Below the pieces are notes generated by a model, which did not search any database, had not been told where the DNA came from, and was given only the letters and a program-made list of their open reading frames with translations. The position numbers were made by a program, and so were the translations under genes. A DNA stretch of 64,000 bases from Anaeromyxobacter oryzae. Lineage in GTDB: Bacteria > Myxococcota > Myxococcia > Myxococcales > Anaeromyxobacteraceae. Location of the stretch: positions 124,001-188,000 of the forward strand of contig NZ_AP025591.1 in NCBI RefSeq assembly GCF_023169945.1, in the 5' to 3' direction. This document shows, piece by piece, positions 49,157-58,898 of the stretch (positions within the stretch are counted from its first letter, which is position 1; every line of letters begins with the position of its first letter).

Positions 49157-50575
49157 GTGACCAGACGCCGCCTCCTCATCCTCGCTGCAGCCGCCGTCCT
49201 CGTCGCCGGCTCGATCTTCGCCTGGCGCGCGACGCGCAAGCCGGCGGGCGTTCGCTACGACACCGCGCAGGCCGACCGCGGCCCGCTCACCGCCAAGGTG
49301 ACGGCGAGCGGGACGCTCTCCGCCGTGGTCACCGTGCAGGTCGGCAGCCAGGTCTCCGGCCGGCTGGCCGAGGTGCTGGTCGACTACAACTCGTCCGTGA
49401 AGAAGGGGCAGCTCATCGCCCGGATCGACCCGCAGCTCTTCGAGGCGGCGGTCGAGCAGGCGCGGGCGAACCTCGCCGCGGCGCAGGGGAACCTCGAGAA
49501 GGCGAAGGCGCAGGCCGTCGACGCGGATCGCGTCGCGCAGCGGACCGCGGCGCTCGCGGAGCAGAAGCTCGTCGCCCTCGCGGACCGCGACACGGCGGTT
49601 TCGAACGCGGACGCCGCGCGCGCCGGGGTCGCCGCGGCGAAGGGCCAGGTCCAGCAGAACGCGGCGGCGCTCCACCAGGCGGAGGTGAACCTCGCGTACA
49701 CCCGGATCGTCTCGCCCACGAACGGCACGGTGATCTCGCGGAACGTGGACGTGGGCCAGACCGTCGCGGCGTCGCTGCAGGCGCCGACGCTGTTCGTGAT
49801 CGCCGAGGACCTCGCGCGGATGCAGGTGGACACCAACGTCGCCGAGGCGGACGTCGGGAAGCTCAGGGACGGGATGGCGGCGACGTTCACCGTCGACGCG
49901 TTCGCCGGAGAGAAGTTCGAGGGCGTCGTGCGGCAGATCCGGTACGCCGCGCAGACCGTGCAGAACGTCGTGACCTACGACGCGGTGATCGACGTGCAGA
50001 ACCCGCAGCTGAAGCTCCGGCCGGGCATGACCGCCAACGTGACCTTCGTGTACGCCGAGCGCGACGACGCGCTCCGGGTCCCGAACGCGGCGCTCCGGTT
50101 CCGGCCGGCTCCGGAGGTCCTCGCAGCCATCCGCGCGGAGAGCGGCGCGGCCCCTGCGGGCGATGGCGGAGGGCGGCGCCGCGGCGGCGCGGCGGCGCCC
50201 GCGCCCGGCGCGCAGGTGAACGCGGATGGCGCGCCGGGGAGCGCGAGCTCCCAGCCCGGCGCCGGCGGCCCGCCGGCCGGCGGCCGCGACGCCGGCCGCG
50301 CGAACGGCAACGCCGGCAACGGCCGCACCGCAGTGAACGGCACCGGCGCGGCCGGGCCAGGCGGCCGCGAGGAGCCGGGCCGCCGGACGCTGTGGGTGCT
50401 CCGTGGCGGCAAGCCCGTGGAGCTCCGCATCCGGACCGGCATCTCGGACGGGACGATGACCGAGGTGATCCAGGGCGACCTCCAGCCGGGCGACGCGTGC
50501 GTCGTGGACGCCTCCGGCGGCGCCGGTGGTCGCCCCGCGGGCGCCACGGGCGGCCGCGGCCCGAGGCTGCTCTAG
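49157..50575 (+). CDS. macA: MacA-like periplasmic membrane-fusion (adaptor) protein
   Basis: 472 residues from GTG 49157, with GGAGAG upstream. A membrane anchor (LLILAAAAVLVAGSIFAW) is followed by a lipoyl-like/beta-barrel core: TASGTLSAVVTVQVGSQVSG, the long coiled-coil hairpin (about residues 95-200), and YTRIVSPTNGTVISRNVDVG. The C-terminal part has a long Gly/Ala/Asn-rich insertion (about residues 330-420) before a final barrel strand, longer than in E. coli MacA. It should connect the inner-membrane ABC transporter to the TolC-type channel encoded downstream. Confidence 0.9.
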   Translation: MTRRRLLILAAAAVLVAGSIFAWRATRKPAGVRYDTAQADRGPLTAKVTASGTLSAVVTVQVGSQVSGRLAEVLVDYNSSVKKGQLIARIDPQLFEAAVEQARANLAAAQGNLEKAKAQAVDADRVAQRTAALAEQKLVALADRDTAVSNADAARAGVAAAKGQVQQNAAALHQAEVNLAYTRIVSPTNGTVISRNVDVGQTVAASLQAPTLFVIAEDLARMQVDTNVAEADVGKLRDGMAATFTVDAFAGEKFEGVVRQIRYAAQTVQNVVTYDAVIDVQNPQLKLRPGMTANVTFVYAERDDALRVPNAALRFRPAPEVLAAIRAESGAAPAGDGGGRRRGGAAAPAPGAQVNADGAPGSASSQPGAGGPPAGGRDAGRANGNAGNGRTAVNGTGAAGPGGREEPGRRTLWVLRGGKPVELRIRTGISDGTMTEVIQGDLQPGDACVVDASGGAGGRPAGATGGRGPRLL

Positions 50576-50583
50576 GAGCGCCG

Positions 50584-51345
50584 ATGGCCGCGCTGATCGA
50601 GCTCCACGACGTCGCGAAGACCTACGAGATGGGCGACGTCTCCGTGCAGGCGCTCCGGGGCGTCACGCTCGACGTCGCCGACGGCGAGTTCGTCGCCGTG
50701 ATGGGCGCGTCGGGGTCCGGGAAGTCCACCCTCATGAACGTGCTCGGCTGCCTCGACCGCCCGACCCGCGGCGTCTACCGCCTCGCCGGCGACGAGGTCT
50801 CCCGCCTCGACCGCGACGCCCTCGCGAGGATCCGGAACCGCACGATCGGGTTCGTCTTCCAGAGCTTCAACCTCCTCTCCCGCACGAGCGCGCTCGAGAA
50901 CGTGGAGCTCCCGCTCCTCTACTCCGGGCTCCACGCGCGGGATCGCCACGCCCGCGCGACCGAGGCGCTCGCGGCGGTCGGGCTCGCCGACCGCGCGGAC
51001 CATCACCCGAACCAGATGTCGGGCGGCCAGCAGCAGCGCGTCGCGATCGCGCGCGCCATCGTCACCCGGCCGCGCCTCGTGCTCGCGGACGAGCCCACCG
51101 GCAACCTGGACTCGCGGACCAGCGTCGAGGTGATGGCGCTCCTCCAGGAGCTCGGCCGCCACGGCATCACCGTCGTCCTCGTCACGCACGAGCCGGACAT
51201 CGCGGAGTTCGCCGGGCGCGTGATCACGATGCGGGACGGGCTCGTCCGATCCGACGAGCGGCGGACGCCGCGCGTCGCGACGCCCAGGCCGGCGGAGCCG
51301 GAGGAGGCCGCGCCGGCGGCCGCGGCGGGGGAGGGTCGGCCGTGA
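50584..51345 (+). CDS. MacB-type ABC transporter ATP-binding protein
   Basis: 253 residues. It has Walker A (GASGSGKST), a Q-loop (FVFQSFNLL), the ABC signature (MSGGQQQRVAIARAI), Walker B and D-loop (LVLADEPTGNLDS) and the switch His (VTHEPD). The family is LolD/MacB (type VII ABC). In E. coli MacB the ATPase and membrane part are one chain; here they are separate. It ends with an Ala/Pro-rich tail, and its TGA overlaps the GTG of the permease gene. Confidence 0.93.
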   Translation: MAALIELHDVAKTYEMGDVSVQALRGVTLDVADGEFVAVMGASGSGKSTLMNVLGCLDRPTRGVYRLAGDEVSRLDRDALARIRNRTIGFVFQSFNLLSRTSALENVELPLLYSGLHARDRHARATEALAAVGLADRADHHPNQMSGGQQQRVAIARAIVTRPRLVLADEPTGNLDSRTSVEVMALLQELGRHGITVVLVTHEPDIAEFAGRVITMRDGLVRSDERRTPRVATPRPAEPEEAAPAAAAGEGRP

Positions 51346-52568
51346 ACCCGCTCGAGACGATCCGCGTCGCCTGGCGCGCGCTGCGCCGGAACAAGATGCG
51401 CTCCTTCCTGACCGCGCTCGGCATCGTGATCGGCGTCGGCGCCGTGATCGCCATGGTCGCCATCGGCGACGGCGCGCGCGTCCGGGTGGAGCAGAGCTTC
51501 GCCGCGATGGGCTCGAACATGCTCATCGTGATGCCGGGGACGACGACCTCCGGCGGCGTCCAGGGCGGGTTCGGCTCGCTCCCGACGATCACCTGGGACG
51601 ACGTGAAGGCGGTGCAGACCGAGGTCCCCTCCGTGCGCTGGGTGTCCCCCGGCCTGCGCTCGACCGCGTCCGTCATCGCCGAGGACCAGAACTGGACGAC
51701 GGTCGTGAACGGCGTCTCGCCCGACTACTTCCAGATCCGGTCGTGGCCGGCGGCGCGTGGCGCGATCTTCGCGCCCTCGGACATCGACTCCGGGACGAAG
51801 GTGGTGCTCCTCGGGAAGACCGTGGCGGAGAAGCTCTTCGGCGGGGCCGATCCGGTCGGGCAGGCGGTCCGGATCAAGGACGTTCCGTTCCAGGTCGTCG
51901 GCGTGCTCGCCGCGAAGGGCCAGTCGCCGATGGGCCAGGACTACGACGACGGGGTGTTCGTGCCGTACTCGACCTTCGGCGCGAAGATCCAGGGCGGCCT
52001 CAAGAACGTCGTGCAGGGCGTCGTCTTCGTCGGCGCCACGAGCGCCGACGCGACCGCCAAGGCGCAGCGGCAGATCACGGATCTCCTCCGCGACCGCCAC
52101 CGCCTCGCGGAGGGCGCGGACGACGACTTCTCCATCCGGAACCTGACCGAGATGGCGAACGCCACGCAGGAGGGGACGCGCACCCTGACGACGCTGCTCG
52201 CCGCCATCGCGGCGGTGTCGCTCCTCGTCGGCGGCATCGGGATCATGAACATCATGCTCGTGTCGGTCACCGAGCGGACGCGGGAGATCGGGATCCGGAT
52301 GGCCGTCGGCGCCCGCCCGCGGGACATCCTCCTCCAGTTCCTCGTCGAGTCCCTCGCGCTCGCGGTCGCGGGCGGCGCCATCGGCGTCGGGCTCGGGCTG
52401 TTGACGGCCGAACGACTCGCGCAGTCGTTCGGCTGGCCGATGCTGGTGCGCCCCGACGTGATCGTCATCGCGGTGGCGTTCAGCGGGCTCGTCGGCGTGG
52501 GGTTCGGCCTGTACCCCGCGCGGAAGGCGTCGAGGCTCGATCCCATCCAGGCCCTGAGGTTCGAATAG
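51342..52568 (+). CDS. MacB-type ABC transporter permease
   Basis: 408 residues: an N-terminal membrane helix (FLTALGIVIGVGAVIAMVAI), a large periplasmic MacB_PCD domain (GSNMLIVMPGTTTSGGV through the DDFSIRN region), and three C-terminal helices with the conserved GGIGIMNIMLVSVTERTREIGIRMAVGAR (in part GIGIMNIMLVSVTERTREIG) and YPARKASRLDPIQALR. This is the FtsX-like mechanotransmission class that drives export of peptides, lipids or siderophores through MacA/TolC rather than carrying substrate itself. The GTG overlaps the upstream TGA. Confidence 0.93.
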   Translation: MNPLETIRVAWRALRRNKMRSFLTALGIVIGVGAVIAMVAIGDGARVRVEQSFAAMGSNMLIVMPGTTTSGGVQGGFGSLPTITWDDVKAVQTEVPSVRWVSPGLRSTASVIAEDQNWTTVVNGVSPDYFQIRSWPAARGAIFAPSDIDSGTKVVLLGKTVAEKLFGGADPVGQAVRIKDVPFQVVGVLAAKGQSPMGQDYDDGVFVPYSTFGAKIQGGLKNVVQGVVFVGATSADATAKAQRQITDLLRDRHRLAEGADDDFSIRNLTEMANATQEGTRTLTTLLAAIAAVSLLVGGIGIMNIMLVSVTERTREIGIRMAVGARPRDILLQFLVESLALAVAGGAIGVGLGLLTAERLAQSFGWPMLVRPDVIVIAVAFSGLVGVGFGLYPARKASRLDPIQALRFE

Positions 52569-52570
52569 CC

Positions 52571-53866
52571 ATGCGGATCCCCGCCCTCCTCCTCGCGGCC
52601 GCCCTCGCCCAGGCGGCGCGCGCCGCGGAAGCGCCGCCGCCGCGCGTGCTCACGCTCGACGAGGCGGTCCAGACCGCCGTCGCGCACCAGCCGCAGCTCG
52701 CGCAGGCCCGCGCGTCCGCCACCGCGGCCGGCGCCCGCGCCGATCAGGCCCGGGCCGACCTCCTGCCGCAGGTGAACGGGCAGGCCCAGATCTTCCGCCG
52801 GACCACGAACGGGACCACGCTCGGCGGCGCCTCCACCGGCTCGTTCGACACCCAGAACCAGTTCTCGTTCACCGCGAGCGCGAACCAGCTCGTCTGGGAC
52901 TTCGGCCAGACGACGGGACGGTGGACCGCGGCGCGGCGGAGCGCCGACGCCGAGCGGGAGAGCGCGCGCGAGAGCGAGCTCACCACCGTCCTCGACGTCC
53001 GCACCGCGTTCTTCCAGGCGCGCGCCGCCCGGGACCTCGCGCAGGTCGCGCGGGCCACCCTCCAGAACCAGCAGGCCCACCTCGCGCAGATCGACGCGTT
53101 CGTGAAGATCGGGACCCGGCCCCCGATCGACCTCGCCACCGCCCGCACGAGCGTGGCGAACGCGCAGGTCCAGCTCGTGCAGGCGGAGAACAACTACGCG
53201 ACGGGCCGGGCCCGCCTGAACCAGGCGATGGGCGTCGAGGGCCCGCTGGACTACGAGGTCGCGAGCGACACGCTCCTCCCGGTGGACGGCGAAGACGCGA
53301 CCGCCGACGTCCTGCTCGACGAGGCGCTCCGGGATCGCCCGGACCTGGCCGCCGCGCTGCGGCGGCTCGAGGCGGCCGACTCCAGCCTGGGCTCGGCGCG
53401 AGGCGGGTACTTCCCCGCGCTGTCCGTGGGCGCGAGCGCGACCGACGTCGGCACGGACGCGCCCGACCTGCGGCGGACCTGGAACGTCGCCTTCGGCGCG
53501 ACGCTCACGGTCCCCATCTTCGAGGGGGGGCGCACGCGCGCGCAGGTCGCCGAGGCCGCCGCCAACGTCACCGTGGCCACGTCGCAGCGCGACACGCTGC
53601 GGCAGCAGATCCGGGTGGACCTCGAGAACGCGCGGCTCACGGTCCGCGCGGCGAAGACGAGCCTGGACGCGTCGCGGGACGCGCTCGACAACGCGCGCGA
53701 GCAGCTCCGGCTCGCCGAGGGCCGCTACCGGACCGGCGCGGGGAGCGCGCTCGAGCTGTCCGACGCGCAGCTCGCCGCGACGAACGCCGAGGCGCAGCAG
53801 GTGAACGCGGAGTACCAGCTCGCGAGCGCGCGGGCGCAGCTCCTCGCGGCACTGGGCCGGCGCTAG
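52571..53866 (+). CDS. TolC-family outer membrane efflux protein
   Basis: 431 residues. A signal peptide (MRIPALLLAAALAQAARA) is followed by two TolC repeats of long helices, each with a pattern like LTLDEAVQTAVAHQPQLAQARA and APDLRRTWNVAFGATLTVPIFEGG, where the short beta strands of the outer-membrane barrel lie (NQLVWDFGQTTG; LTVPIFEGGRTRAQV). It should form the trimeric tunnel for the MacA/MacB-type system encoded in the same operon; the gap to the permease gene is 2 bp. Confidence 0.92.
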   Translation: MRIPALLLAAALAQAARAAEAPPPRVLTLDEAVQTAVAHQPQLAQARASATAAGARADQARADLLPQVNGQAQIFRRTTNGTTLGGASTGSFDTQNQFSFTASANQLVWDFGQTTGRWTAARRSADAERESARESELTTVLDVRTAFFQARAARDLAQVARATLQNQQAHLAQIDAFVKIGTRPPIDLATARTSVANAQVQLVQAENNYATGRARLNQAMGVEGPLDYEVASDTLLPVDGEDATADVLLDEALRDRPDLAAALRRLEAADSSLGSARGGYFPALSVGASATDVGTDAPDLRRTWNVAFGATLTVPIFEGGRTRAQVAEAAANVTVATSQRDTLRQQIRVDLENARLTVRAAKTSLDASRDALDNAREQLRLAEGRYRTGAGSALELSDAQLAATNAEAQQVNAEYQLASARAQLLAALGRR

Positions 53867-53923
53867 ACGGCGCACCCGGCCCACTCGGAGGGGGGTCGCC
53901 GGGCCGCCCCGCCTCCTCGGGCC

Positions 53924-53937
53924 CAAACGGCGGTTTG
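53924..53937. promoter_or_regulatory. Palindrome upstream of aceE
   Basis: CAAAC-GGCG-GTTTG is a 5-bp perfect inverted repeat 58 bp before the aceE start. It could be a repressor operator, but it does not match the E. coli PdhR consensus (AATTGGT-N3-ACCAATT). No hexamer promoter could be recognised around it. Confidence 0.3.
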
Positions 53938-53994
53938 ATCCGCCCGGTCGGCCCCATTAGGTCATCGCCGTTCCTCCCAGAATCGAGAGACGGC

Positions 53995-56658
53995 ATGGAC
54001 CAGAAGCTCCCCGACACGGATCCGCAGGAGACGCGCGAGTGGCTCGACGCCCTGGAGGGCGTGCTGGAGCGCGAGGGCCCGGACCGCGCCCACTTCCTCA
54101 TCGAGCGGCTCATCGCGCAGGCCCGCGGCCGCGGCGCGTACCTGCCGTTCTCCGCGAACACCGAGTACGTCAACACCATCCCGGTGGAGCAGCAGGCGCG
54201 CTTCCCCGGCGACTTCGCGCTCGAGCAGCGGATCCGGCACTACGTCCGCTGGAACGCGATGGCGATGGTGGTCCGGGCGAACAAGCACACCAACGTCGGC
54301 GGCCACATCGCGAGCTTCGCCTCCGCCGCGACGCTCTACGACGTCGGCTACAACCACTTCTGGCGCGCCTGGACCGAGGACAAGGGCGGCGACCTCGTCT
54401 TCATCCAGGGCCACTCCTCGCCCGGCATCTACGCCCGCGCGTACCTGCTCGGCCTGCTCACCGAGGAGCAGCTCGACAACTTCCGGCAGGAGGTCGACGG
54501 CAACGGGCTGTCCTCGTACCCGCACCCCTGGCTCATGCCGGAGTTCTGGCAGTTCCCGACCGTGTCGATGGGCCTCGGCCCGCACATGGCGATCTACCAG
54601 GCCCGCTTCATGCGCTACCTGCACGACCGCGGCCTCGCGAACACCGAGGGCCGGAAGGTGTGGACGTTCTGCGGCGACGGCGAGATGGACGAGCCCGAGT
54701 CGATGGGCGCCATCGACCTCGCCGGGCGGGAGAAGCTCGACAACCTGATCTTCATCGTGAACTGCAACCTCCAGCGGCTCGACGGGCCGGTGCGAGGGAA
54801 CGGCAAGATCATCCAGGAGCTCGAGAGCACGTTCCGCGGCGCGGGCTGGAACGTCATCAAGGTGATCTGGGGCCGCCACTGGGACCCGCTCCTCGCGAGG
54901 GACAAGGACGGCGCGCTGCGTCGGCGGATGATGGAGGTGGTCGACGGCGAGTACCAGGTCTACAAGTCCCGGGACGGCGCGTTCGTCCGCGAGCACTTCT
55001 TCAACACGCCCCAGCTCAAGGACCTCGTCTCCGAGCTGTCGAACGAGGACGTCTGGCGGCTGAACCGCGGCGGCCACGATCCCTTCAAGGTGTACGCGGC
55101 CTACGACGCCGCGGTGAAGCACGTCGGCCAGCCCACCGTCATCCTCGCGAAGACCATCAAGGGCTACGGAATGGGCGAGGCCGGCGAGGCGATGAACATC
55201 GCCCACCAGCAGAAGAAGATCCCGGTGGAGGCGGTCCGTCGCTTCCGCGACCGCTTCGACCTGCCGGTGCCCGACGACCAGCTCGAGAAGCTGCCGTTCC
55301 TCCGGTTCGAGGAGGGCTCGAAGGAGCTCGAGTACATGAAGGCGCGCCGGCGCGAGCTCGGTGGGGATCGGCCGAAGCGCCGCCGCCGCGCGCCGATCAC
55401 GCTGAAGGTGCCGGAGCTGTCGGCCTTCGACCGGCTCCTCCAGTCGAGCCAGGACCGCGAGCTGTCCACCACGATGGCGCTCGTCCAGATCATGCAGCTG
55501 CTCTCGCGCGACAAGCAGCTCGGGCCGCGCGTCGTGCCGATCGTGCCGGACGAGGGCCGCACCTTCGGCATGGAGGGCATGTACCGGCAGATGGGGATCT
55601 GGAGCCACGTCGGCCAGCTCTACACGCCGGAGGACGCGCAGCAGCTCGCCTACTACCGCGAGGACCGGCAGGGCCAGGTGATCCAGGAGGGCATCACCGA
55701 GGCCGGCGCGATGTGCGAGTGGATGGCGGCGGCGTCGGCGTACTCGATCCACGCGACGCCGACCGTCCCCTTCTACCTCTTCTATTCCATGTTCGGGTTC
55801 CAGCGGACCGGCGACTTCGCCTGGGCGGCAGGCGACATGCGCTGCCGCGGGTTCCTCGTGGGCGGCACCTCGGGCCGGACCACCCTGAACGGCGAGGGGC
55901 TCCAGCACGAGGATGGCCACTCGCACGTGCAGTCGTCGGTGATCCCGAACTGCCACTCGTACGACCCGACCTTCTCGTACGAGGTGGCCGTCATCGTGCA
56001 GGACGGGCTCCGCCGGATGCTCGCGGAGAACGAGGACGCGTACTGGTACATCACCGTGCTGAACGAGAACTACGTCCACCCGGCGATGCCGGAGGGCGCG
56101 GTGCCGAACATCGTGAAGGGGATGTACCTCTTCAAGGCGGGCGCGCGCTCCGCGCCGAGCGCGCCGCGCGTCCAGCTCCTCGGCTCCGGCGCGATCTTCC
56201 GCGAGGTGATCGCCGCGGCCGACCTGCTGAAGAGCCAGTGGGGCGTCGACTCGGACCTGTGGGCGTGCCCGAGCTTCACGGAGCTCGCGCGCGAGGGGAA
56301 GGCGATCGCGCGGGAGAACATGCTGCACCCGGGCGCGCCCGCGAAGCGGTGCCACGTCGAGCTCTGCCTCGCCGAGGCGCCCGGTCCCGTCGTCGCCGCC
56401 ACCGACTACGTCCGGACGTTCCCCGAGCAGATCCGGCCGTGGGTCCGCCAGCGGTACGTGACGCTCGGCACCGACGGGTTCGGCCGGTCCGACACGCGCG
56501 AGAAGCTGCGCCGCTTCTTCGAGGTCGACCGGCACCACGTGACCGTCGCGGCGCTGAAGGCCCTCGCCGACGACGGCGTGCTCCCGGTCACCAAGGTCGC
56601 GGAGGCGATCCAGAAGTACGGCATCGATCCGAACAAGCCCGCCCCGTGGACGGTGTAG
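53995..56658 (+). CDS. aceE: Pyruvate dehydrogenase E1 component (homodimeric)
   Basis: 887 residues, the same length as E. coli AceE. It begins with an N-terminal helix region that binds E2, then YLPFSANTEYVNTIP. The thiamin diphosphate fold shows GHSSPGIYARAYL and the GDGEMDEPESMGA motif followed by FIVNCNLQRLDGPVRGNGK (the GDG...N ThDP-Mg motif). The C-terminal domains include DEGRTFGMEGMYRQMGIWS. It decarboxylates pyruvate and transfers the acetyl group to the lipoyl domain of AceF, encoded 14 bp downstream. Confidence 0.97.
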   Translation: MDQKLPDTDPQETREWLDALEGVLEREGPDRAHFLIERLIAQARGRGAYLPFSANTEYVNTIPVEQQARFPGDFALEQRIRHYVRWNAMAMVVRANKHTNVGGHIASFASAATLYDVGYNHFWRAWTEDKGGDLVFIQGHSSPGIYARAYLLGLLTEEQLDNFRQEVDGNGLSSYPHPWLMPEFWQFPTVSMGLGPHMAIYQARFMRYLHDRGLANTEGRKVWTFCGDGEMDEPESMGAIDLAGREKLDNLIFIVNCNLQRLDGPVRGNGKIIQELESTFRGAGWNVIKVIWGRHWDPLLARDKDGALRRRMMEVVDGEYQVYKSRDGAFVREHFFNTPQLKDLVSELSNEDVWRLNRGGHDPFKVYAAYDAAVKHVGQPTVILAKTIKGYGMGEAGEAMNIAHQQKKIPVEAVRRFRDRFDLPVPDDQLEKLPFLRFEEGSKELEYMKARRRELGGDRPKRRRRAPITLKVPELSAFDRLLQSSQDRELSTTMALVQIMQLLSRDKQLGPRVVPIVPDEGRTFGMEGMYRQMGIWSHVGQLYTPEDAQQLAYYREDRQGQVIQEGITEAGAMCEWMAAASAYSIHATPTVPFYLFYSMFGFQRTGDFAWAAGDMRCRGFLVGGTSGRTTLNGEGLQHEDGHSHVQSSVIPNCHSYDPTFSYEVAVIVQDGLRRMLAENEDAYWYITVLNENYVHPAMPEGAVPNIVKGMYLFKAGARSAPSAPRVQLLGSGAIFREVIAAADLLKSQWGVDSDLWACPSFTELAREGKAIARENMLHPGAPAKRCHVELCLAEAPGPVVAATDYVRTFPEQIRPWVRQRYVTLGTDGFGRSDTREKLRRFFEVDRHHVTVAALKALADDGVLPVTKVAEAIQKYGIDPNKPAPWTV

Positions 56659-56672
56659 GGGCCGGGGGAGAC

Positions 56673-58427
56673 ATGGCCAGCATCGACGTGAAGATCCCGC
56701 CCATCGGCGACTACAAGGACGTGCCGATCATCGACGTCCTCGTGAAGCCGGGGGACGCGGTGAACGAGAACGACCCGCTCGTCACCCTCGAGTCGGACAA
56801 GGCGACGATGGACGTCCCGTCGCCTGCGTCCGGCACCGTCCGCGAGCTCAAGGTGAAGACCGGGGACCGCGTGAGCGAGGGCAGCCTCGTCGCGGTCCTC
56901 GACGCCGCGAAGGCCGACGGCGCGAAGGCGGCCGTCCGCGAGCCCGCCGCGCCGGCGGCTCCGCCCGCGCCCGCAGCCGCCGCGCAGGCCCGCGGGACCA
57001 CGCCGTCGTACGCCCCGGCCCAGGCACCGGCCGCGGGACCCACGGCGCCTGCGCCGTCGCGGGCGAACGGCGCCGCCGCCCGCCCCGCTGCCGCGGAGCC
57101 GCTCGAAGTGAAGGTCCCGCCCATCGGCGACTTCACCGACGTGCCGATCATCGACGTCCTCGTGAAGCCGGGCGACGCCGTGAAGCCGAACGATCCGCTC
57201 GTGACCCTCGAGTCGGAGAAGGCGACGATGGACGTCCCCTCCCCCGCCGCGGGCACCGTGCGCGAGGTCCGCGTGAAGGCCGGCGACCGCGTCAGCGAGG
57301 GGAGCGTGGTCGTCCTCCTCGAGGGCGCCGCCGCGGAGGCCGCTGCGCCCGCTCCCGCCGCGGCCCGCGCGCCCGAGCCTCCCGCGGCCGCCCCGACGCC
57401 GGCCGCCCCGCCCAGCGCGCCCGCGGCGCAGCGCCCCGCGCCGGCCGCCCCCGCGCCGGCCGGCACCGCGGCGGCCGCCGCGCGCGCGCTCGCCGCGCCG
57501 GCCGAGCCGGGCGAGCGGCGCGTCGCGCACGCGTCGCCGTCCATCCGGAAGCTCGCCCGCGAGCTGGGCGTGGACCTCGCGCGCGTCGAGGGGACGGGGC
57601 CGAAGGGCCGGATCCTGAAGGACGACGTGCAGGGGTTCGTGAAGCAGGTGATGCACGCGGCGGCGAGCGGCGCCCCCGCGCGCGGCGGCCCCGGCCTCGA
57701 CCTCCTCCCCTGGCCGAAGATCGACTTCGCGAAGTTCGGGCCCGTCGAGGCGCAGCCCCTCGCGCGCATCAAGAAGATCTCCGCGGCGAACCTCTCGCGG
57801 AACTGGGTGATGATCCCCCACGTCACGCAGCACGACGAGGCGGACATCACCGAGCTGGAGAGGTTCCGCCAGGAGCTGAACCGCGAGCACGAGAAGGAGG
57901 GCGTGAAGGTCACGCTGCTCGCGTTCCTCGTGAAGGCGTGCGTCGCGGCGCTGAAGCGGTACCCGGAGCTGAACGCGTCGCTCGACGGCGAGACCCTGGT
58001 CCTGAAGCGCTACTTCCACATCGGCTTCGCGGCCGACACGCCGAACGGGCTCATGGTCCCGGTCGTGAAGGACGCGGACCGGAAGGGCGTCCTCGACATC
58101 GCGCGGGAGACGGCGGAGCTCGCGGCCAAGGCGCGCGCGGGGAAGCTCTCGGCGACGGACATGCAGGGCGGCTCGTTCTCGATCTCGAGCCTCGGCGGCA
58201 TCGGCGGCACGTTCTTCACGCCCATCATCAACGCGCCGGAGGTGGCGATCCTCGGCGTCTCGCGGAGCCAGACGAAGCCGGTGTGGGACGGCGAGAAGTT
58301 CGGGCCGCGGCTCGTGCTCCCCCTGTCGCTGTCCTACGACCACCGCGTGGTGGACGGCGCGCTCGCGGCGCGCTTCACGACCCACCTCGCGGCCCTGCTC
58401 GCGGACATGCGGAGGGCGATGCTGTAA
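56673..58427 (+). CDS. aceF: Pyruvate dehydrogenase E2 component (dihydrolipoyl acetyltransferase)
   Basis: 584 residues. Two lipoyl domains are present, each with the lipoylated lysine in ESDKATMDVPSP (first) and ESEKATMDVPSP (second), joined by Ala/Pro linkers. A peripheral-subunit-binding domain follows (ASPSIRKLARELGVDLARVEG, given in part as SIRKLARELGVDLARVEG). The catalytic domain ends with SYDHRVVDGALAARF, whose His and Asp perform acetyl transfer to CoA. No lipoamide dehydrogenase gene follows, so E3 must be encoded elsewhere. Confidence 0.97.
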   Translation: MASIDVKIPPIGDYKDVPIIDVLVKPGDAVNENDPLVTLESDKATMDVPSPASGTVRELKVKTGDRVSEGSLVAVLDAAKADGAKAAVREPAAPAAPPAPAAAAQARGTTPSYAPAQAPAAGPTAPAPSRANGAAARPAAAEPLEVKVPPIGDFTDVPIIDVLVKPGDAVKPNDPLVTLESEKATMDVPSPAAGTVREVRVKAGDRVSEGSVVVLLEGAAAEAAAPAPAAARAPEPPAAAPTPAAPPSAPAAQRPAPAAPAPAGTAAAAARALAAPAEPGERRVAHASPSIRKLARELGVDLARVEGTGPKGRILKDDVQGFVKQVMHAAASGAPARGGPGLDLLPWPKIDFAKFGPVEAQPLARIKKISAANLSRNWVMIPHVTQHDEADITELERFRQELNREHEKEGVKVTLLAFLVKACVAALKRYPELNASLDGETLVLKRYFHIGFAADTPNGLMVPVVKDADRKGVLDIARETAELAAKARAGKLSATDMQGGSFSISSLGGIGGTFFTPIINAPEVAILGVSRSQTKPVWDGEKFGPRLVLPLSLSYDHRVVDGALAARFTTHLAALLADMRRAML

Positions 58428-58898
58428 CCGGCGTGACCCGCGCGCCCGAGCTCGAATGTTACCCTCCGTCCAACCGGGCTCATGATTCGTCACAACTCCG
58501 TCGAGGGCGGCGCCTCGCGCCCGAGCGGGCCCGATTGGCGGACGTGAGGAGGGCTGAGAAGAAGGGTGGCGGCCGGGGCGGGGTCCGCGCCGGGGAAACG
58601 TCGGCTGCGTGGATCGGCTTCCAGGAAGGCTGCGTGGCAGCGACCGCAGAAGTCGCGACGGAGCGCGGGCGCTTACGGGGGAACCCAACTGATCGGATCG
58701 AGCGGTTGACGCTTCCTCGGCGGTCGCGCGGTTCGCGCGCCGCGCCCGCGCGAGAACGCCGCGCTCGCAGCGCTCCACGCACGTGAGGCGGCGCGAGCGG
58801 CGTCCGAACCCCGGGGCGACGCAGCGCGCTGATTCTCGCGCCAGCGCCCGAATCCGAGCGTTTCCGGAGGGTGAGAATTCGCGTGAGACGATGCCCGC
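58428..58898. other. Intergenic region between aceF and the HNH gene
   Basis: 471 bp with no convincing ORF. Small repeats are present: GGCTGCGTGG twice (near 58610 and 58629) and GCGAC-CGCAGAA-GTCGC. Composition is slightly less biased than coding DNA. I see no terminator hairpin with a T-run after aceF and no clear promoter for the HNH gene. Confidence 0.45.
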
